From Marinitoga litoralis (GTDB taxonomy: Bacteria; Thermotogota; Thermotogae; Petrotogales; Petrotogaceae), in assembly GCF_016908145.1 (NCBI RefSeq), contig NZ_JAFBDI010000022.1:1-37427 (forward strand): a stretch of DNA of 37,427 nucleotides, read 5' to 3'. The number at the start of each line of letters is the position of its first letter. Position 1 is the first letter of the stretch. This document shows positions 33,891-37,427 of the stretch, piece after piece. The notes beneath the pieces are model-generated. The model did no database searches, was not told where the DNA came from, and was given only the letters and a program-made list of their open reading frames with translations. Position numbers and translations under genes: made by a program.

Positions 33891-34652
33891 ATGAATATAC
33901 TTGTTACAAATGATGATGGGATTATGGCTCCTGGAATATATGTTTTAAAAAAAGAGTTATCTAAAAAACATAATGTTTATGTTGTAGCTCCTGATGTAGA
34001 AAGAAGTGCTACAGGTCATGCGATTACAATAAGAAATCCGTTATGGGCTAAAAAAATCTTTTTAAATGATGAATTTTTAGGATATGCAGTTAATGGAACA
34101 CCTGCTGATTGTGTTAAATTAGGCTTAGAAGCAATATACAAAGATATAGATTTTGATATTGTGATTAGTGGAATAAATAAAGGTCCTAATTTAGGTACGG
34201 ATTTATTATATTCTGGTACAGTTTCAGGAGCGTTAGAAGGATCATTAAATGGATACCCTTCTATAGCTATTTCATCTAGTGATTATCAAAATCCTAATTA
34301 TGAAAGTGCGGCTAAGTTTATTTTACAATTTTTAGATGAAATAAATATTAAAGAAATGCCAGAATTTAGTGCATTAAATATAAATGTTCCAAGTGTAGAT
34401 TTTTCAGAAATTAAAGGTTATAAAATAACTATTCAAAGTAAAAGAAGATATAGAGATTATTTTGAACCCCGAAAAGACCCATATGGCAATACTTATTATT
34501 GGATGTTAGGAGAAATAATAGAAGATGACGATAATTTAGAATCAGATTATATAGTGCTCAAAGATAATTATGTTTCAGTTACACCAATAAAATCTTTTTT
34601 AACAGATTTTGACTATTTAAAAAAATTAAAGGAGGATAAAAATGGACTTTAA
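33891..34652 (+). CDS. surE: 5'/3'-nucleotidase SurE
   Basis: Metal-dependent nucleoside monophosphate phosphatase, 253 residues as in the family. Metal and active-site residues: D8 and D9 in TNDDG, S39 in ERSATG, N96 in GINKGPNLG; also SGTVSGALEG and NVP. It starts a five-gene unit with def, fmt, a small gene and a membrane protein. GAGGTGATATT precedes the ATG. It overlaps def by 11 bases. Confidence 0.96.
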   Translation: MNILVTNDDGIMAPGIYVLKKELSKKHNVYVVAPDVERSATGHAITIRNPLWAKKIFLNDEFLGYAVNGTPADCVKLGLEAIYKDIDFDIVISGINKGPNLGTDLLYSGTVSGALEGSLNGYPSIAISSSDYQNPNYESAAKFILQFLDEINIKEMPEFSALNINVPSVDFSEIKGYKITIQSKRRYRDYFEPRKDPYGNTYYWMLGEIIEDDDNLESDYIVLKDNYVSVTPIKSFLTDFDYLKKLKEDKNGL

Positions 34653-35172
34653 GGTAAGAATAATTGGAGATCCTGTTTTAAGAAAAAAAGCTACTAAAGT
34701 TGAAAAAATAGATGACGAATTTAAAGAATTATTAGATAATATGACAAATGTAATGTATAAAGAAGATGGAGTAGGTTTAGCTGCTCCACAAGTAGGAATT
34801 AGTAAGAGATTTTTTATAATGGATGATGGCAAAAAATTAAGAAAGGTTATTAATCCAGAAATAATTGAATTTATTGGAGAAGATGTAGTATATGAAGAAG
34901 GATGTTTAAGTATTCCTGGAATTTTTATAAATGTAAAAAGACCTGAAGGAATAAAAGTAAGATATATTGATGAAGAAGGTAATGAAATAGAAGAAGAATT
35001 ACATGACTATACAGCTAGAATTTTTCAACATGAATATGATCATTTAGAGGGAATATTATTTGTAGATAAAGTAAGTACAGCAGCTAAAGCTAAGTTTAAA
35101 GGTAAATTAAACGAATTAATGAAAGAAGGAAGGAAAATAGCTAAAGAATTAGGTGAAGTGGTGATTGAATGA
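34642..35172 (+). CDS. def: Peptide deformylase
   Basis: Removes the formyl group from nascent proteins. 176 residues. The three motifs are intact: GVGLAAPQVG (43-52), EGCLSIPG with metal ligand C88, and QHEYDHLEG with H130, E131 and H134. AAAGGAGGAT lies within the surE end. It overlaps fmt by 4 bases; a coupled def-fmt pair is the classical arrangement. Confidence 0.97.
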   Translation: MDFKVRIIGDPVLRKKATKVEKIDDEFKELLDNMTNVMYKEDGVGLAAPQVGISKRFFIMDDGKKLRKVINPEIIEFIGEDVVYEEGCLSIPGIFINVKRPEGIKVRYIDEEGNEIEEELHDYTARIFQHEYDHLEGILFVDKVSTAAKAKFKGKLNELMKEGRKIAKELGEVVIE

Positions 35173-36110
35173 GAATAGTATTTATGGGAACTCCTGATTT
35201 TGCGGCGATACACTTAAAAAAATTAATAGAAAATGATTTTAATATAATAGGTGTTTTTTCTCAACCAGATAAACCAAAAGGTAGGGGTAAAAAATTACAA
35301 CCTACTCCTGTTAAAATTGTAGCTCAGGAATATAATTTACCAATATTTCAACCTAATAGTGTAAATTTAAAATCTGGATTTGAATCTTTAAAAGAATTAA
35401 ATCCAGATATAATAATTACAGTAGCATATGGGAAAATCCTTAAAGAAAAGGTAATAAATTTACCAAAATATGGTTGTTGGAATGTACATGCTTCATTGCT
35501 ACCTAAATATAGAGGGGCAGCTCCTATACAAAGGGCAATAGAAAACGGTGAAAACAAAACAGGTATATCAATATTCAAAATTGTTGAAGAATTAGATGCA
35601 GGACCAATAGCATATATTAAAGAAACACCTATATATATGGAAGATAATTTTGAATCATTATATAATAGATTAGCTGAAATAGGAAGCGAATCATTAATAG
35701 ATTTCTTAAATAATTTTGATCAATATACAAAAAAGTTGATATATCAAGACGATTCTCAAGCTACGTATGCCAATAAGATAACAAATGAAGATACCTATAT
35801 TAATTGGTTTGATGATAATTTTAAAGTATTTAATAAAATTCGAGCGTATGATCCAATTCCTGGTTCGAAATGTGAATACAATGGTGAGATAATTAAATTA
35901 TTTAAAGCAAAATTGCATTCTTCGGATACGGATTTGCCTGGAAAGATTTTAGAAATAGATAAAGATGGAGCTATTATATCTACTGGTAATGGTAGTATTA
36001 AAGTAGAAAAGATACAATTTCCAGGTAAAAAAGCTATTAATTTTATTGATGCCTTAAATGGAAGAAAAATAAAAGTTGGAGATACATTAAAAAATATAAG
36101 AAAGGAGTGA
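35169..36110 (+). CDS. fmt: Methionyl-tRNA formyltransferase
   Basis: Formylates initiator Met-tRNA using 10-formyl-tetrahydrofolate. 313 residues. N-terminal FMGTPDFA, catalytic N105 and H107 in CWNVHASLLPKYRGAAPI, and D143 in ELDAGPI. The C-terminal tRNA-binding OB-like domain contains RAYDPIPGS and FPGKKAI. The ATGA overlap with def indicates translational coupling. Confidence 0.97.
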   Translation: MRIVFMGTPDFAAIHLKKLIENDFNIIGVFSQPDKPKGRGKKLQPTPVKIVAQEYNLPIFQPNSVNLKSGFESLKELNPDIIITVAYGKILKEKVINLPKYGCWNVHASLLPKYRGAAPIQRAIENGENKTGISIFKIVEELDAGPIAYIKETPIYMEDNFESLYNRLAEIGSESLIDFLNNFDQYTKKLIYQDDSQATYANKITNEDTYINWFDDNFKVFNKIRAYDPIPGSKCEYNGEIIKLFKAKLHSSDTDLPGKILEIDKDGAIISTGNGSIKVEKIQFPGKKAINFIDALNGRKIKVGDTLKNIRKE

Positions 36111-36115
36111 TTTTA

Positions 36116-36331
36116 GTGGCTGAAAATTTTAATATGTATATGATAAAAGGTTATAGGAATGAAGAAGATGCAAAGGTGATTGAGGAAATACTAAAAAATA
36201 TTGATGGAATAATAAAATTTAAAGTAGAAAAATCTTTTGGTGCAGTTGAATTAACATTTGATGATGAAAAAACTTCTAGAGAAGAAATTAGTGAAAAATT
36301 AAAAACAAAGGGATTTGAATTGAAATATTAA
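36116..36331 (+). CDS. Small HMA-like ferredoxin-fold protein lacking CxxC
   Basis: 71 residues. The beta-alpha-beta-beta-alpha-beta pattern (YMIKGY, DAKVIEEILKNI, IIKFKVEKSFGAVELTFDD, SREEISEKLKTKGFELKY) matches heavy-metal-associated domains, but the metal-binding CxxC loop is replaced by GYRNEED and there is no cysteine. A metal-chaperone role is therefore unlikely. Two GTG starts are possible (36107, 36116); AAGGAG spaced 8 bases from GTG 36116 decides for the latter. It lies between fmt and a membrane protein, one base from the latter. Confidence 0.75.
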   Translation: MAENFNMYMIKGYRNEEDAKVIEEILKNIDGIIKFKVEKSFGAVELTFDDEKTSREEISEKLKTKGFELKY

Positions 36332-36332
36332 T

Positions 36333-37313
36333 ATGAAAAAGAAGTATATATATGGATTTTTATTTGCATTAATAACAACAATTGTAGTTTTCATATTAGT
36401 ATCTGGAATTAACGGATTTGTTGAAAATATCCATTCTTTTGTTGGATATAATTATTTCTTTTTTCTAGTAGCTATTTCTGTTATTATAATGAAATGGTTA
36501 ATAGAGTCTATTATAATTAAATTACTAGTAAAAGAAATTAAATATAAAAGTGCAATTAATTTTACTTTGATAGGTCAATTCTATAGTTATTTAACTCCAT
36601 TTTATACTGGGGGACAACCTTTTCAAATAATATATTTATCAAAGTTTGGTATTGATCCTGGAAAAGCAACAGCAACAATATTATTTAAAACTTTTATTTT
36701 TCAAATAAATATGGCTTTACTAGGTATTATTGGGATTATATATTCAATATTTAACTATACAAAAAGTATAACAATAGGAATAATGTTAGGTGTATTTATG
36801 AATTCATTGGCTGTTTTTTTAATAGTATTTTATGTTATTAATGAAAATGCGGCTATAAATACAACAATGTATTTTGTAAGAATTCTTAAAAAAATAGGTA
36901 TATTAAAAGAACCAGAAAAATACACCGATGAAATTATTCTTAAAGTAAAAACATTTATAGAAATATTTAAAAGTGAATCAAAAAAAATATGGAAAATAGT
37001 ATTAATTTTTATATTAAGTATAATTCAATTTGGTTCGTCTGTTATTATTTTGCCTCTTATAATAAAAGGGTTTGGAATATTTGTTAATTTAAATATATTT
37101 ATTAGATCTTTAATTACACAAATAACTTCTTCAATAGTTCCTACTCCTGGAACTTCAGGAGGGGCAGAAGGAATATTTTATCTTTTATTCTCTAATATTG
37201 TTTCTGCTGATAAAATTGGTGCTGTTATTATTTTGTGGAGATTTGTAATTTACTATTTTGTTTTGCTAATTGGAGGTATTGTTGTTTTATTAAATCATAA
37301 AAAAAGGATGTAA
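36333..37313 (+). CDS. YbhN/UPF0104 family membrane protein (flippase-like domain)
   Basis: 326 residues, about eight membrane segments, matching the membrane domain of lysylphosphatidylglycerol synthase/flippase proteins (lpg_synthase_TM, UPF0104). Hallmarks: LTPFYTGGQPFQIIYL (about 91-106) and the late PTPGTSGGAEGIFYLLF. The free-standing form is thought to handle lipids or lipid-linked compounds; there is no transferase domain. It follows the small gene by one base with no clear ribosome site, suggesting translational coupling. It ends about 20 bases before the insertion-sequence end. Confidence 0.88.
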   Translation: MKKKYIYGFLFALITTIVVFILVSGINGFVENIHSFVGYNYFFFLVAISVIIMKWLIESIIIKLLVKEIKYKSAINFTLIGQFYSYLTPFYTGGQPFQIIYLSKFGIDPGKATATILFKTFIFQINMALLGIIGIIYSIFNYTKSITIGIMLGVFMNSLAVFLIVFYVINENAAINTTMYFVRILKKIGILKEPEKYTDEIILKVKTFIEIFKSESKKIWKIVLIFILSIIQFGSSVIILPLIIKGFGIFVNLNIFIRSLITQITSSIVPTPGTSGGAEGIFYLLFSNIVSADKIGAVIILWRFVIYYFVLLIGGIVVLLNHKKRM

Positions 37314-37374
37314 AATAAAAAAGAGTCCGTTCTGAACTGACCCTTGTCAAGTAGACAGGTAATTTAATTAAAAA

Positions 37375-37427
37375 TTAAGCAATTTGAAGTGCTTGATTCC
37401 GATACTCAAAAGGAGTCAAGCACTTCA
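37375..37427 (-). CDS. IS3-family transposase OrfB, C-terminal fragment (partial at window edge)
   Basis: Reading the minus strand, 16 codons before TAA (37377-37375) give KCLTPFEYRNQALQIA. This matches the typical IS3 OrfB C-terminus (LxxLTPxEYR...), following the DDE integrase core, which lies beyond the window. Only the end is visible, so completeness of the element cannot be judged. Confidence 0.8.
   Translation of the reverse strand, partial: KCLTPFEYRNQALQIA
37385..37427 (-). terminator. Hairpin within the transposase 3' coding end
   Basis: TGAAGTGCTTGA (37385-37396) and TCAAGCACTTCA (37416-37427) are perfect 12-bp inverted repeats; the next four bases each side pair with one mismatch. 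On the minus strand the hairpin is followed by an AT-rich stretch ending in TTTTTAA. It could end the transposase transcript or block translation. Confidence 0.6.

Larger units (their letters stand above)
37333..37427 (-). mobile_element. IS3-family insertion sequence, IS150-like, one end (continues past window)
   Basis: The sequence beginning TGAACTGACCC at 37333 and ending TAGACAG at 37358 has the form of an IS150-group terminal inverted repeat (TG start, ACTGACCC, then a GACAG-like end), from memory. The transposase 3' end follows at once on the minus strand. This is the end downstream of the transposase. The other terminal repeat and any target duplication are outside the window. Confidence 0.75.

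Overview
The window is a strongly AT-rich bacterial chromosome segment. Genes are packed head to tail with strong Shine-Dalgarno sites, GTG and TTG starts are frequent, and there are many ABC importers. The clamp gene dnaN and endonuclease V resemble, from memory, their Thermotoga maritima counterparts closely. I infer a low-GC member of the Thermotogota, most likely Petrotogales (Marinitoga-like). No rRNA, tRNA or CRISPR array was seen.

Layout. (1) 1-6998: two tandem hairpins, then an oligopeptide/dipeptide-type ABC importer. The binding protein has its own promoter and terminator, and two permeases and two ATPases follow from a second promoter. (2) 7024-7740: a convergent glycerophosphodiester phosphodiesterase. 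(3) 7886-11315: a housekeeping operon of dnaN, ispF, endonuclease V, an inositol-phosphatase-family enzyme and a small unknown gene. (4) 11376-12098: a HigBA-type toxin-antitoxin locus with a consensus promoter inside a symmetric operator; the toxin frame carries an in-frame TAA. (5) 12102-20703, minus strand: a tight nine-gene operon. In transcription order it encodes an exported protein, a CrtQ-like glycosyltransferase, a PlsY-like acyltransferase, an NTF2-like protein, an SDR, two paralogous CrtI/CrtN-type FAD enzymes, a flavodoxin-ferredoxin fusion and a SagB-type flavin oxidoreductase. It reads as an uncharacterised membrane-lipid or isoprenoid-type pathway and is the best candidate for an undescribed system. 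(6) 20815-25573: msrA, a deoxynucleoside kinase pair, then an alpha/beta hydrolase, a frameshifted tag gene, a DUF362 ferredoxin and a Cys-rich protein. (7) 25639-33621, minus strand: an MFS transporter with a likely operator, then a BMP/nucleoside-type ABC importer whose binding-protein gene is preceded by a large unknown membrane protein. (8) 33891-37313: surE, def, fmt, a small HMA-fold protein and a YbhN-type membrane protein. (9) The right edge holds one end of an IS3-family insertion sequence with the last codons of its transposase.

How parts fit together: fmt and def form the formyl-methionine cycle. The nine-gene operon pairs lipid-type transferases with flavin and iron-sulfur redox carriers that could feed electrons to its enzymes. 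Both ABC systems separate binding-protein expression from the membrane components by hairpins. Substrates of both importers and the product of the nine-gene operon cannot be read from sequence alone.
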